Origin: Ornithodoros turicata | Lineage: Eukaryota; Arthropoda; Arachnida; Ixodida; Argasidae | Direction: 5' to 3' | Assembly: GCF_037126465.1 (NCBI RefSeq) | Contig: NC_088203.1 | Coordinates: 53,667,581 to 53,731,580 of the forward strand | Length of the DNA stretch: 64,000 bases | Shown: positions 22,301 to 31,161 of the stretch, piece by piece | How the letters are laid out: every line of letters begins with the position of its first letter | Numbering within the stretch: position 1 is the stretch's first letter | Position numbers and translations under genes: made by a program | The notes under the pieces: generated by a model | The model's database searches: none | Seen by the model: the letters and a program-made list of their open reading frames with translations, nothing else | Told to the model about the DNA's origin: nothing

Positions 22301-23111
22301 CTTGTTTAAAGAGGTTCCAGTCTGCTAACTGTATCTTCCAACGAGGTGGGTGGGTTCTAATAGCACCTGATGGTCGATTGATCTCTAAAAGGACAGGGAA
22401 GTGATCGCTACCATAGGGGTTTTCGTCCACTGTCCATGAAATGTCCTGAAATACAGATGGACTGCACAGCGAAATATCTATGGCTGAAAAGGACTGCGAA
22501 GCAGCATCAACATGAGTAGCGTTTCCTGCATTGAGCAGGCAGATTGGCAAGGATGCTAATAATTTCTCAAACATTTTTCCTCGGGTGTCAACTCTGGAAC
22601 AACCCCAGAGCAAATGATGCGCATTGAAATCTCCCAGTAGTAGAAAAGGCGATGGGAGCTGATTAATAAGATCCTCAAGCTGTCTCTGTTCGACCCTGAC
22701 TGATGGCGGTAGGTATAAAGAGCATACCGTCACTACACGGTCAGTGCAGATCTGTACAGCAATGGCCTCAAGATTTGTGGAAAGTGGAACGTCTCTCGTG
22801 GGGAGTGTTCTGGCCGTGAGAATGGCCACACCTCCGGAAGCACGTGCCGTGTCTGTTCGGTCCTTACGATAAACGTTCCACCGTCGGAGGTGGAAAGGGG
22901 TGTCTGGAATCAAATTTGTTTCTTGGAGACAGAAACGGACAGCATGATGTTTGTCTGCCAAATCATGGACATCATCAAGATTTTTCAGCAAACCCCGGCA
23001 GTTCCACTGAATAATGCTCGGGGAACCCATAAGAAATGCACAGAAGAGGAAAAAGAATATCGACTGAACGACTACTCTAAGGCGTAAAGACCTTGTGGAA
23101 CAACTGTCCAT
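19317..23111 (-). CDS. LINE copy 2 ORF2: endonuclease, reverse transcriptase, RNase H
   Basis: I place the start at Met 23111 (MDSCSTRSLRL), 13 bases after the ORF1 stop, as in copy 1; the frame stays open upstream to 23354 but there overlaps ORF1. Domains in order: AP endonuclease (IIQWNCRGLLKNLDDVHD, CLQETNL, LLGDFNAHH, NPYGSDHFPV); reverse transcriptase (GPDRITYSML, YRPIALTSCLGKTFERMV, FDIQKAYDTAWRYG, GVPQGSVLSVTLF, YSLYVDDVQI); RNase H (VAFYTDGSRT, TAEVYGVILAL, VVYTDSLSC, WVPSHVGIPGNELADTAA); and a C-terminal Cys/His motif (CVHCAEQLSILHILISC). About 1264 residues, complete and without stops. Predicted to nick target DNA and copy its own RNA. It could be catalytically competent. Confidence 0.92.
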   Translation of the reverse strand: MDSCSTRSLRLRVVVQSIFFFLFCAFLMGSPSIIQWNCRGLLKNLDDVHDLADKHHAVRFCLQETNLIPDTPFHLRRWNVYRKDRTDTARASGGVAILTARTLPTRDVPLSTNLEAIAVQICTDRVVTVCSLYLPPSVRVEQRQLEDLINQLPSPFLLLGDFNAHHLLWGCSRVDTRGKMFEKLLASLPICLLNAGNATHVDAASQSFSAIDISLCSPSVFQDISWTVDENPYGSDHFPVLLEINRPSGAIRTHPPRWKIQLADWNLFKQEATLSIESLLGLNINDANNYVTDTLVKAATKSIPQSSGQLPRRCKPWWSEDCGNIRKEQNRAWGKFRRYPTPANLLAFKKARAKARWTRRQAKSESWKGFVSSLNSNTPTKVVWDRLKKIKGSYTSFSIPLLEKNGTVCQTLEEQADVLGEHFQSVSSSSHYTRDFLKVKDDAEKFKITYGTNDRHAFNKPFCLMELLRALSSPKQRPPGPDRITYSMLQHLSKTLLEGLLHFFNSVWNQGELPSRWKVATVVPLLKPGKDPSNACSYRPIALTSCLGKTFERMVNYRLMYFLEENGCLDRYQCGLRAAHSTTDHLLRLETVIREAFVRKQHCISIFFDIQKAYDTAWRYGIVRDLYNFGVRGRMLRCIANFLQDRTFRVQLGTSLSRSFIQENGVPQGSVLSVTLFIVKMNSIVHAIPPSVMYSLYVDDVQISCSSTSISRCERQLQLCVNKLAKWSSENGFNFSPEKTVCVPFSRVRGMFPEPELKMNGQDITVKSEHKFLGILFDRKLTFNPHIRNLKSKCGKSLNILKILSHRSWGADREVLRRIYTSCIRSKLDYGSVVYGSARKSVLRALDPVHHQGLRLVLEAFRTSPVESLYVECNAWSLERRRFYLASLKVRSYPQHPAFSCVTQTRCKQLFLNKPSCTPPFTLRILQEIETHGFSEYDSTPVGTSGTIAPWQPPPKHNTSLLQYKKHETPTAVLLQEFLSIKEGFGDHVAFYTDGSRTNTGVSCAMVTDTSCRSHRLPNTTSIFTAEVYGVILALNHILRLSIRSSVVYTDSLSCLQAICSLQPPKNLLVLRAKHLSSRIINKGLSLTLCWVPSHVGIPGNELADTAATNALSGDITPFDVPAQDLRSALRRAINLKWQHDWDTQTNNKLHLIKCNVGKPAGVFKERRYQVVMSRLRIGHTFLTHGFLILQRDPPQCVHCAEQLSILHILISCPLQEHHRQIHFSEFYQYRIPLHPALLLGDEPLVSFSRVYKFFRDTGYLRDI

Positions 23112-23124
23112 AAATGCGGAGGGA

Positions 23125-24360
23125 TTAAGGAGCTTGTATTCTCGGTGGAGGAACCCTTTGTTGTTGTTCCTTGGCTTTTCCTCCTCGTCCTCGGCCAGCT
23201 TTTTTCCCTCTCTGTTCCTTGCCCATGGAAAGACTTGGTAGACTCGAAGACGACTTCTGAGAGCAGCAGTCGTCGTCATCGAGATCCATGCTTTGACTCG
23301 TGTTTTGAGACAGGCCCATGGCAATCCCGTCCCAAACGGAAGGGGATGCAACAACCTCCTATGAGGTTAACATTGCATCTCCCTGGCTGTTCGTCTGAGA
23401 GGCCACTGGAGGAGAACCCTCAGTGTCCCTCTCTTTGTGTTGGGGAGTGTGGAGGGGAGCCCCAGAGGTCTGGGTCTCCACCGATACTCTGAGTGGTGCC
23501 ACTCCCCTGCGCACCACATCTGAGAAGGTTCCTTTCTTCTGGAACGCCAATTGTGCCTTTGCTGCACTGTATGTAATATTTTGCTCAGTTTTCAGCTTGA
23601 GGATCTGTTTCTCCTCCTTCCAACACGGACATGATCTGGAGTAAACAGGGTGGGTACCCTTGCAATTGGCCCACTGAAAGTCATTGCTGCACGACTCTGA
23701 GGAATGGTCTTTGCCGGAACACTTAGCACAGACGGGCTGCCCACGGCATACCTGAGAACCGTGGCCAAACCGCTGGTACTTGTAACAGCGACTCGGATTG
23801 GGGATGTAAGCCCTCACATTGCAACTGAGGTAACCGGCTTTGATTGTTTCTGGCAGCTTGTGGAGCTTGAAAGAAAGGATTATGTGCTTTGTGGGGATTT
23901 CTTTCCCATCCCTACGCATGACTATTCGCTTTACGGCTACCACACCGTGCTGTTGTAGGCCTTCTTGAAGTTCCGATTCCGAACAGTCAAGAAGGTCGCT
24001 CTCAGAAATTACTCCTTTGACAATGTTGAGACTCCGGTGAGAACTTACTGTGACAGATATACCATTGATGCTTGTCAGTGAAAGAAGCGCACTGCTTTGC
24101 TCTCGCTTTTCAACATGGACCTGGATATCTCCAGAGCCCAGTTTCTTGGCATTGTATTCTTTACCTATCAGCTGTTCAAGTGCTTTCGCTATTACAAAAG
24201 GAGACACCTTTGAGAGTGGTCTTGTGTCATCATTCGAGTGGACAACGAGAAACTTTGCAAACCATGGTTCAGGTGTTGAGGTATTTAAACCAATTTGGTG
24301 GTACTCGGTGCGGAACCGTTTCCGATTCCGATCTCGGGGTTTTAAAGAAGAGGATGCCAT
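23125..24360 (-). pseudogene. LINE copy 2 ORF1 gag-like protein, frameshifted near the C-terminus
   Basis: From Met 24360 (MASSSLKPRD) the protein runs to an RRM-like core (SFKLHKLPETIKAGYLSCNV) and knuckles. The first knuckle reads CYKYQRFGHGSQVC, with the second Cys replaced by Tyr. The second is CAKCSGKDHSSESC. The frame ends at 23359, but the homologous acidic/basic tail (SMDLDDDDCCSQKSS, GKEQRGKKAGRGRGG) continues in another frame from about 23319 to a stop at 23125. One indel near 23340-23360 explains this. The protein loses its C-terminal tail and has one damaged knuckle. Confidence 0.8.
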
Positions 24361-24860
24361 AAAGGTGACAATACAATTCGATGCAAGGGTCCTGCCGCCC
24401 ACCCCGGAGCCCAAATAGGGAACCGCGTTTGACGCAGTAGCAGGTACGCCTACACTATACCCAAGCGCAGCTTCTGGAGAGTGAAAGACTGCCCAAGGTT
24501 GACCCTTGCCGCCAAAGAAGGTGAAAAGAGGAAAAGGAGAGAAAGAAGGAGACCAAGGAAGAGAAAGTGATGAAAAGGGAGATTGCGACTAGCTGAATAG
24601 TCCTGGCCGGGCCTTCCAGGACCACCCGTCTATGGGAAGCAGGGGCCAAAGCGGTGTGTTGCTTTCCCGGAGGGGCCCCGAAGGGTCCAAAACAACCTCC
24701 GGGTATACTCAACCGCCAGGATCCCCCTTTCCCCAGACACGGGAAAGCCACGCACAGTTATACGTGGGGGTCTCCCTCCTGCGGCGACCCAACCGTGAGT
24801 GCAGGAGGGGGCTACTGCGGCTGCTGCCGGGCGATGGGGGCGCCAAGTTCCTGACGCCGG

Positions 24861-24873
24861 GGTCTCAAAGTCA
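24861..24873. repeat. Target-site duplication of LINE copy 2 (right)
   Basis: ggtctcaaagtca, identical to 19165-19177. Confidence 0.95.
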
Positions 24874-24994
24874 GAGAGCTGTGCTCAGAGCTGAGCTCAG
24901 CTCTCAGAACTCAGCAAACTCAGAGCTGAGTTTGAGACCGTGTTTGTGTTTGTCTGTTATCGTCCCTACCTCGTCTCGGGTTTTCAAGTCATGG
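24874..24994 (+). repeat. CTGAG-rich loop and right arm of split palindrome
   Basis: 24874-24930 is rich in gagctgagctcagctctcag-like self-complementary units. 24931-24994 is the complement of 19110-19173. Together they restore a hairpin when the LINE is removed. Confidence 0.85.
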
Positions 24995-25556
24995 AAAGTT
25001 GCTATGGCGGACAGAGGCTTCACAGTGCCCAAGACAAGGGAGAGAAGCAGGAACGCAGTGCATTGGTTATTAAGCTGGCAAATGCACAGTCATACTTCGT
25101 ACATATTTCGTCATATTTCGTACATTTCGTCATATGCTTATAATGTACTTTGTGAAGAGATATGTTTCGTATGATTTGGATCAGTGACGGGCAGCACAAA
25201 TGATGGTACATATATGTATATTTTGACGGATTTCTGATAATTCAAACAAAAAGTGCTGGCCCCTCAAGTTTAAATTATCAAGAGCCTACTGTATAACAAA
25301 ATTTCAAGATCATCCGAAAGTTGCTTGGCAGGGTACAGGGTATTTAAGGAAGAAAAAAGAGGTAACTAAAACGTTCTTGTCAGGGGTTAACGAAACCAAG
25401 AGCGCCTGCTCTTTGACACTACCAAAGCGCATTTGCCGCCACCTAGGATAGCCGGGAATATGAAAAATTAAATATTGTCAAATGGACACTGAAATTTCCC
25501 ATGTCACCCACCACTTCTTAGTGTGGAAACACAGAAGCACGCTCGACAAAGTATTC
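24995..25556. other. Noncoding spacer
   Basis: A run of ttcgtacatatttcgtcatatttcg near 25097-25140, and the right terminus of a pogo-like element at about 25220-25291. No gene. Confidence 0.4.
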
Positions 25557-26540
25557 TCACAGTAGGGTTAGAAAGCAAGCGAGCTCGTGGTAGATATCCA
25601 TGATGAAAAACCCGAGACTAGGTGACGAAAAACGGACGAACACAGACAAGGTCTCAAACGCAGCTAAACAGTTTAATTGACGCACACAGTTTAGGTAACA
25701 TTCAAGTGGGAGAAGGAGGGACGTAGCAGTTTCCCCAAAGCGGGACCGAGTGTCATCGACGTAATGCTGACACAATTCCCATGAGACTGAATTTGCCAGT
25801 GTCTCCCGTAGCAGCCTCCTATTGAGGTCGCTTTCTCTTTCTTTGACCACTATCTCTTTCCATGACATAGTGTGTCCGTGGCAATCATGGTGGTGCTTAA
25901 TCAATTCCGAGGAGAAGCACTCCTTTTTTACTTTACGGGCGTGTTCCCGCAGCCTGTCATTTAAACAACGCTTACTCTGGCCAATATAGAAGAAACCACA
26001 GGCCAAAGGGATTTTATATACAATTCCGGAAGTGCAGTTTACAAACTTATTCCTGTGGTTTTTAACAGGCATCGTCTTACTTTTGAAAGGGCGTCAAAGC
26101 ATGAAGACGAAAGTTGTTTTTGAAGACCAAATTAATACCAAACTTCCTGGCAACACCAGCAGATTATGGGAAATGCTGTGAAAATAGGGAATCGCAATGA
26201 AATTCCAGTGTTTGCTTCTCAAAATTTACTTGCAAGAAAATGCCTGTTTCAAGTTTCCTTCGGCCACAAGAAATCGTAGAACTGCTGTACCCAGCCTCTC
26301 TGGACCGTACAATCTGCCAGTTGACACAACCGTTAACGAAGTGCATGCAGGATTTTTTTCATTGCATTTGACAGTAAACCTGTGACCAGGCCTAGCTTTA
26401 CACTCTTGGAGTTGCAACTGTTTGCCAGCAGAACCGGTTTTGAATCTAATTTCCCGTAAGACCAACACAGGGACGGCCTGAGCACGAGTCTCAGATCAAG
26501 GAATTGTGTTCCATTTGTGGGGTGCTCAGCAGTACTTGCT
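25557..26540 (-). pseudogene. Penelope-like element 3' half: RT tail and GIY-YIG endonuclease
   Basis: On the - strand a decayed RT C-terminal region (about 26540-26160, ending FFHSIS-like) leads into an open frame from 26072. This has CTSGIVYKIPLACGFFYIGQ, then LNDRLREH: the GIY-YIG nuclease signature with the conserved Arg and Glu-His. The frame ends in a PLE-type C-terminus (LSVFVRFSSPSLGFFIM, HELACFLTLL) and a cgcttgctttctaaccc 3' end. Known: PLEs couple RT to GIY-YIG. This copy lacks most of RT and faces an inverted partner, so it is a relic. The C-terminal codons are themselves the hairpin arm reused across the window. Confidence 0.85.
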
Positions 26541-26599
26541 GCTTGTTGAACAACTTGTTGCTCCTGACAACAGATGAAAGCCTGCCATTTCATTGTGGG

Positions 26600-27165
26600 T
26601 ATGTAATCAGCTCTTCTCAGTTTTTACTGTTGAGCACCCCACAAATAGAGCACTATTAATTGTTTGATCTGAGACTCATGCTCGGCCGTCCCTGTGTTGG
26701 TCTTACAGGAAATCAGATCCGAAACCGATTCTGCCGGCAAACAGTTGCCACTCCAAGTGTGTAGAGCTAGGTCTGGTCACAGACTTACTGTCAGATTCAA
26801 TGAAAAAATGTCGCTAATGCGCCAAAAAAACCTTAATCATCATCATCATCATCAACGAAAAAAGCCTGCATGCACTTCGTTAACGGTTGTGTCAACTTGC
26901 AGATTGCACGGTTGAGAGAGGCTGGATACAGCAGTTGTATGATTTCTCGTGGCCGAAGGAAACTTGAAACGCGCATTTTCGGGCAAGCAAATGTTCGAGA
27001 GGCAAACACTGAAATTTGCATAGTGATTCCCTTTTTTCACAGCATTTCCTATAAACCTTGAATTCAAACTGTGCGTGAATTAAACTGTTTAGCTACGTTT
27101 GATACCTTGTCTGTGTTTGTCCCTTTTTTGTCACCTTGTCTTGGGTTATTCATCATGGAATATAT
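26600..27165 (+). pseudogene. Inverted partner PLE 3' fragment, GIY-YIG deleted
   Basis: Reading + the sequence parallels the - copy: caccccacaaat, cgtccctgtgttggtcttac, gcatgcacttcgttaacggt, then CIVIPFFHSIS. It jumps directly to the terminal PLE tail (ttagctacgtttgatacctt ... gtcttgggtt) without the GIY-YIG part. The two copies are head to head around 26540-26620, giving a palindrome several hundred bases long. A 45-bp LINE tail is inserted at 26809. Confidence 0.8.
26809..26853 (+). mobile_element. 45-bp LINE 3'-tail insertion, + orientation
   Basis: tgtcgctaatgcgccaaaaa...accttaatcatcatcatc is the LINE 3' terminus in the opposite orientation to the others. Flanks aatgaaaaaa (26799-26808) and aacgaaaaaa (26854-26863) differ at one base. 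It lies within one arm of the PLE palindrome and is missing from the other, so it is younger than the duplication. Confidence 0.75.
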
Positions 27166-27810
27166 TCTCGAGCACCTGAAGTAATTTAGAGAAATTAGTG
27201 TAATATGGTGTTTAGGCACTCCCACCCTTTGGTGCCAAACGTCGCCTAACAAATACGTGGCAAGAAGGGGACCTCGCACAAAATGGCTGATTTTTTTTCT
27301 CTCTCTCTCTTTTCACAAAATAACGTGAACTTAAGTTCAATTGCCCATTTGTATCTTGTTTTGTAGGTCCTAAAATACATTCTAGTTTTTAGCCTTGATT
27401 CCCATACAATATCCCCAGAAAAGGGTCCTAATTAGATGTCATTATGTGCGTGTCTCTTTGACAAGCACGAGTACCATATCTACAGTGTCCATATGTTAGT
27501 GGGCCTGACTATTCAGTGTCAAGGCTGCAATAGTATTGTGGGAGCGTGATATTCAATATCCGGAGGAAGTTTTTTCAGGTGCTTGTTTGCTATTCATATT
27601 TGAGAATTTCACTGTTTGCACAACTCTAGTATAATTTACTGAAAAGAACTGGCTCAGTAAGCAAGTAATGTATAGGAACCACGTTCACACAGGAGAGCTG
27701 ACTATCTGTGCTACATGCCAATTAGGTCTACTTTTGATTAAACTGCCAACACCATGAGCCATTGCTAATGAGAACCACTGCTGCATGCAACGTTTGCCTT
27801 GTCTTAAGTA
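27166..27810. other. Noncoding spacer
   Basis: A TCTC tract near 27295-27312; no gene or domain recognised. Confidence 0.4.
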
Positions 27811-28102
27811 CTGCCCAGCAGTGATGGCCAGTAGTTAACTACATGTAGTTAAACTACCTGATTGTAGTTAAAAAGTAGTTATCAACTACTTGCAGAAATG
27901 TAGTGGCAACTACTAGTTAAACTACTATTTTAGGTAGTTAACTACAGTAGTTAGGTTACTGAAGGCGCCAACTACTACCGATTTTGCCGCAAGCTTTACG
28001 GCACGATTGTGCTTCCCACTTTTGTCTTGAGCTACTTGTTTGATGAGAACGGAGGTGCAGGGCAATTGTGTCGTGCATGTGTACTAAATCTTCACTTTTA
28101 AT

Positions 28103-29701
28103 TAGAGGTGTGCGAACATTGAAATTTTCGAATACGAATATCTACAAAATTGTCCTCCGAATATCACGTCATAGGATAACGGCTTCTAAGAGTTAATTAA
28201 GTTAATTAAGCCCCAAAAACAAGCATCGTCACAGTTGTGTTCTGCTGATCCTTAGAAAAATGTCCCAAGTGCTAATGAGGAATATGTATTAATATATTGG
28301 CTTAGCATAGGGCATACATGCTTATATGCGCATGTACAGTAAAATTGTATTGTGTGCGCCAACACCATGGCCTTAGCGGCCGTTCTTGGGCACTAATAAA
28401 AATTATTATTATTATTATTAAAATTATTTTTTACAATGAAACAGTGTGCTGTTCTCATGAGGCAAGCTGAAAACCGCAAGAAAAAATGTTCATTTCAAAA
28501 ATCTTTCATGAACTGTGAGCACCTGTGTTGTAAAGTGCTGGTGAAACAGACAGAATGGAAGTAAAGAGCAATGACATGTTCAGAGTGTGGGATGATTTAG
28601 TGATGAGCACATCAGAAGGAAAATAATGGCGGCAAGTGGTATCTTCTTGCATTGACAATGCCTTCCGCATTTGTCGTGAAGGCGAGAAACTGCACCATTT
28701 CACTGCCCTCACGCGTGACGTCACGCGTGAGACCATCGTTACTGATGGTAATGCATAGTTTGGAACGGCCTCATGCATTATAGCGCAGTAAAACTGCGAT
28801 CCTCGACGATGTTGTATGGCTGTATCACGCGTGATTGTTTCCGCGACGTTCGTGTTCAGCGCTCCTTTCATTTCACGGCGGAAACCTGCGCGCGGGCCTC
28901 AAACTTTGTCGCGCCGACGGCGACACGCTTGAATCGCGAGCAAAATCGCTCCATGAAGGTCGGGCTTAAGGCTATATATGCGTTTTGCTATCATCTGTAA
29001 CAACAGTTAGCGCAGTTTCAAATGACTGCAGCGTTACTGTCGTCCTAGCTGGCGCTTTCATACGGTCGTAGAGCGCCGGAGTTGGAGAAACTATGTCGAA
29101 ATGTCAACACGTACCACTCCTCGATTATCGCCGTCATCGCACGCGACCATGATTCTGTCATATATCGCTGACAACCACAAATCGAAACCGAAGAAGACGC
29201 ATTCGAAACGCAGGCTTTGGCTGTGCATGCAATTGGACGTTGAACGGCGGTGTCCAGCTCAACGTCAACAAAATTTCGATATTTAACCGTAATTTCACCG
29301 AACTGTAGGCCCCATACGAATGTTCAGCGTTCACTAGAAATCCACTAAAGCCGCGACAGTGCTGACGATGTATGAAACGTACCGCGGTCTCGGGTTTCGC
29401 TGGGGCGGACTCTAAAATGGCGACTGCACACAACTGCATACTAGTTCCGGTTTCGGTTACCGAACGTACAGCGACGCATTCGCAAACGAGCGTACCTCGG
29501 AAGCTCCGCGCGTCGCTTTGCAGCTGTTCTACTATGCATGTTCGTCGCCGCAACGTATAAATTCCAGTGCGCAGCCCGAAACTGCTTCGGTATAAGCTGC
29601 TGTGATATGCGAAAAAAAAAATCGAATATCAAATTTTCGAATACGATACGAATGGAATATCGCAAATATTCGATTCGTATTCGAATATTCGCAGACCTCT
29701 A
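28103..29701. mobile_element. Second hAT-like element nested in the first, 8-bp TSD
   Basis: Ends tagaggtgtgcgaa and ttcgcagacctcta (one mismatch) are flanked by identical cttttaat at 28095-28102 and 29702-29709. Subterminal regions repeat ttcgaatacgaat / attcgaat. No complete transposase was recognised inside. It contains a LINE 3' end near 28350-28425 and a GC-rich central part (28680-29560) with no supported gene. Confidence 0.85.
28350..28425 (+). mobile_element. Another LINE/SINE 3' end with ATT repeat
   Basis: The sequence gcgccaacaccatggcctta, then gcggccgttcttgggcacta and AATAAAAATTATTATT, is a 3' terminus with an (ATT)n tail, from a family different from the I-group LINEs. Only the tail remains. 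Target duplication not resolved. Confidence 0.5.
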
Positions 29702-30071
29702 CTTTTAATGCTCGTCTAGTGAAGCCTCATATGCTGTGAAATAATTCTGCAACTTAGTTTATCGCGTAGGCACAGGAAGAATCCCGCCGCAAGGTTTGTA
29801 TTTGACGATCGTCGCAATGGGTTGAGCCAAAGTTTATTATTGCTTGTCATTCACATTTAGGTGTCCAAGAACACTACAAGGGATTGGTGTTGGTGGACAA
29901 CGTTAAGTAGTTATAGATGTAGTTAAACTACATTGCAGTAGTTAAAAAAGTAGTTTTAACTACTCCCCTGAAAAGTAGTTGAACTACTAGTTAAACTACT
30001 CAATCACAAAGTAGTTAGTAGTTATAGTTAAACTATTGTAGAAGTAGTTAGTGGCCATCACTGCTGCCCAG

Positions 30072-31015
30072 TTGATAATACGTTTCATGCCCTCGCTCAT
30101 TTTTACCTTGGGCTAAATTTCCCTCCTGAAGCGTGGGTGACATATCACGAATATTACCTGCTATTATGGAGAAAATCTTTGAACAGTGTTGACCTGCTGT
30201 TGTTTTTTGTTACTCTTACTACAGTTCAGAAAGGGTTTGCCAAAAGCTGTTGTCCTTCTGACTGTGCAGAAGAGCAGAAGAAAATAGGACCGGTGCGAAC
30301 AACCAACATTTCCTCCAGTTCTCAACAAACATGTTTGCCAATTATGAGGAATCCTACTTATGTCCTGCTTCCTCTCACGCCGTGCAATAACGTGCAAATT
30401 GCTGTTTCCTTTCTTGCAAAATTTTCACAGCGTACAGGGGTTCTGTGCGATGCCATAAGGCAGCATGAAAGAGGAAGTCAATGCAGTATCTGGGTAGAAC
30501 TGCCCAATCACTCCCACGTCAGCTCATTCGTTCAGGTATTGCGACGCTATGAAACCTGAACAAGCTTGAGCATTTTTCTGTCCATGCCACGGTGTACGTC
30601 ACAAAACCTAAAAGAAAACTAACAGACTAAACAAAAACTAAAAACTAAAACAGAAAGAAAACTAAAACAAAAGAACTAATCTGTGCGTTTTCATTTCAGC
30701 GCATCTGTAGAGCAGACATTTATGCACACGCACAAGAAAGTCTTCACTCTGGCGATCAATCAGTTTGGTGGTGACCAATTTACTGACGATGGTGACAACT
30801 GGCAACTACAGTAGAACCTCGTTATAGTAACTCCGCTTGTAGTAAAACTGCGCTTATAGTAAACGAGAACTCCGGTCCCGATAGAATAAAACTGATATAA
30901 TAATATTCCCGATGTAGTAAAATTTCGAAGGTTCATATATGGCTCACGAAGGCTCCATACGAAGGTTGCACATGGAGCCTACATACAATAGACCTGACCT
31001 CTTTGTATTTTGCAG
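30072..31015. other. Mostly noncoding; one pogo-like terminus
   Basis: Near 30809-30940 ctacagtagaacctcgttat and internal tagtaaaact repeats resemble the end of a pogo/Tigger-type element; no opposite end was found. The open frame at 30137-30559 has no recognisable domain. Confidence 0.4.
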
Positions 31016-31161
31016 GATCACTCACGACCCCACCGGCAGCTGTGACAGCATCCGACATCGAGAAAATCACTCAAACATGGCTAAGACATGCGAACGAAAC
31101 GTTGCAGAAAAAGAAGAGTCACAGCGGCACCTCTGCTAAATGCCTGCAAAAGTTGTGCTGA
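31016..31161 (+). CDS. DUF4806-type last exon (partial gene)
   Basis: After a TTTTGCAG acceptor the + frame (phase 1 entry) reads TASDIEKITQTWLRHANETL, then a Lys-rich end and a stop at 31159-31161. This matches the C-terminal helix of DUF4806 proteins (xIExxxxxWLxxAxxR), as in the last exon of the gene at 38266-57714, which also enters in phase 1. A long 3' UTR follows, with AATAAA at 32300-32305. The upstream exons needed for a full gene are the frameshifted exon at 16237 and a middle exon that I could not find. Probably a relic or a gene with missing parts. Confidence 0.5.

Larger units (their letters stand above)
19178..24860 (-). mobile_element. Full-length I-group LINE with 13-bp TSD (copy 2)
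   Basis: The 5683-bp element is bounded by identical 13-mers. The 5' end on the - strand is ccggcgtcaggaacttggcg; the 3' end is ggcgcattatagccttagtt... finishing in CATCATCA. It holds ORF1 (frameshifted near its end) and one uninterrupted ORF2. Both ends and the duplication are intact, so this is a recent insertion. It landed in the loop of a PLE-tail palindrome. Its 3' terminus is the consensus for the very short tail insertions at 1525, 14537, 26809, 59396 and 60834. Confidence 0.95.
18129..25291. mobile_element. Possible pogo/Tigger-type element ends around a nested block
   Basis: Left end: TA then cagtagactcgggttatttc at 18129. Right end: a complement of cagtaggctcttgataattt ends at 25291 followed by TA. 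TA target sites and CAGTA termini fit pogo-like elements. The ends are about 75% alike and far apart because LINE and PLE insertions fill the interior. The pairing is an inference; the two ends could come from different copies. Confidence 0.4.
27819..30063. mobile_element. hAT-like element with TAGTTA-rich ends, 8-bp TSD
   Basis: Termini cagtgatggcca...tggccatcactg are perfect 12-bp inverted repeats, flanked by identical ctgcccag at 27811-27818 and 30064-30071. Inside each end lie arrays of gtagttaactac-type units (27830-27960 and 29900-30055). 8-bp duplications and short terminal repeats are typical of hAT elements. No transposase is present; non-autonomous. A second element (28103-29701) interrupts it. 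Confidence 0.85.

Noticed and set aside
23112..23354. ORF2 of LINE copy 2 starting at 23354
   Set aside because: This part overlaps the real ORF1 tail in another frame and has no counterpart in copy 1; Met 23111 is at the equivalent position.
18129..25291. One autonomous pogo element with its ends intact
   Set aside because: Ends are only moderately alike and no pogo transposase lies between them; reported only as possible ends.
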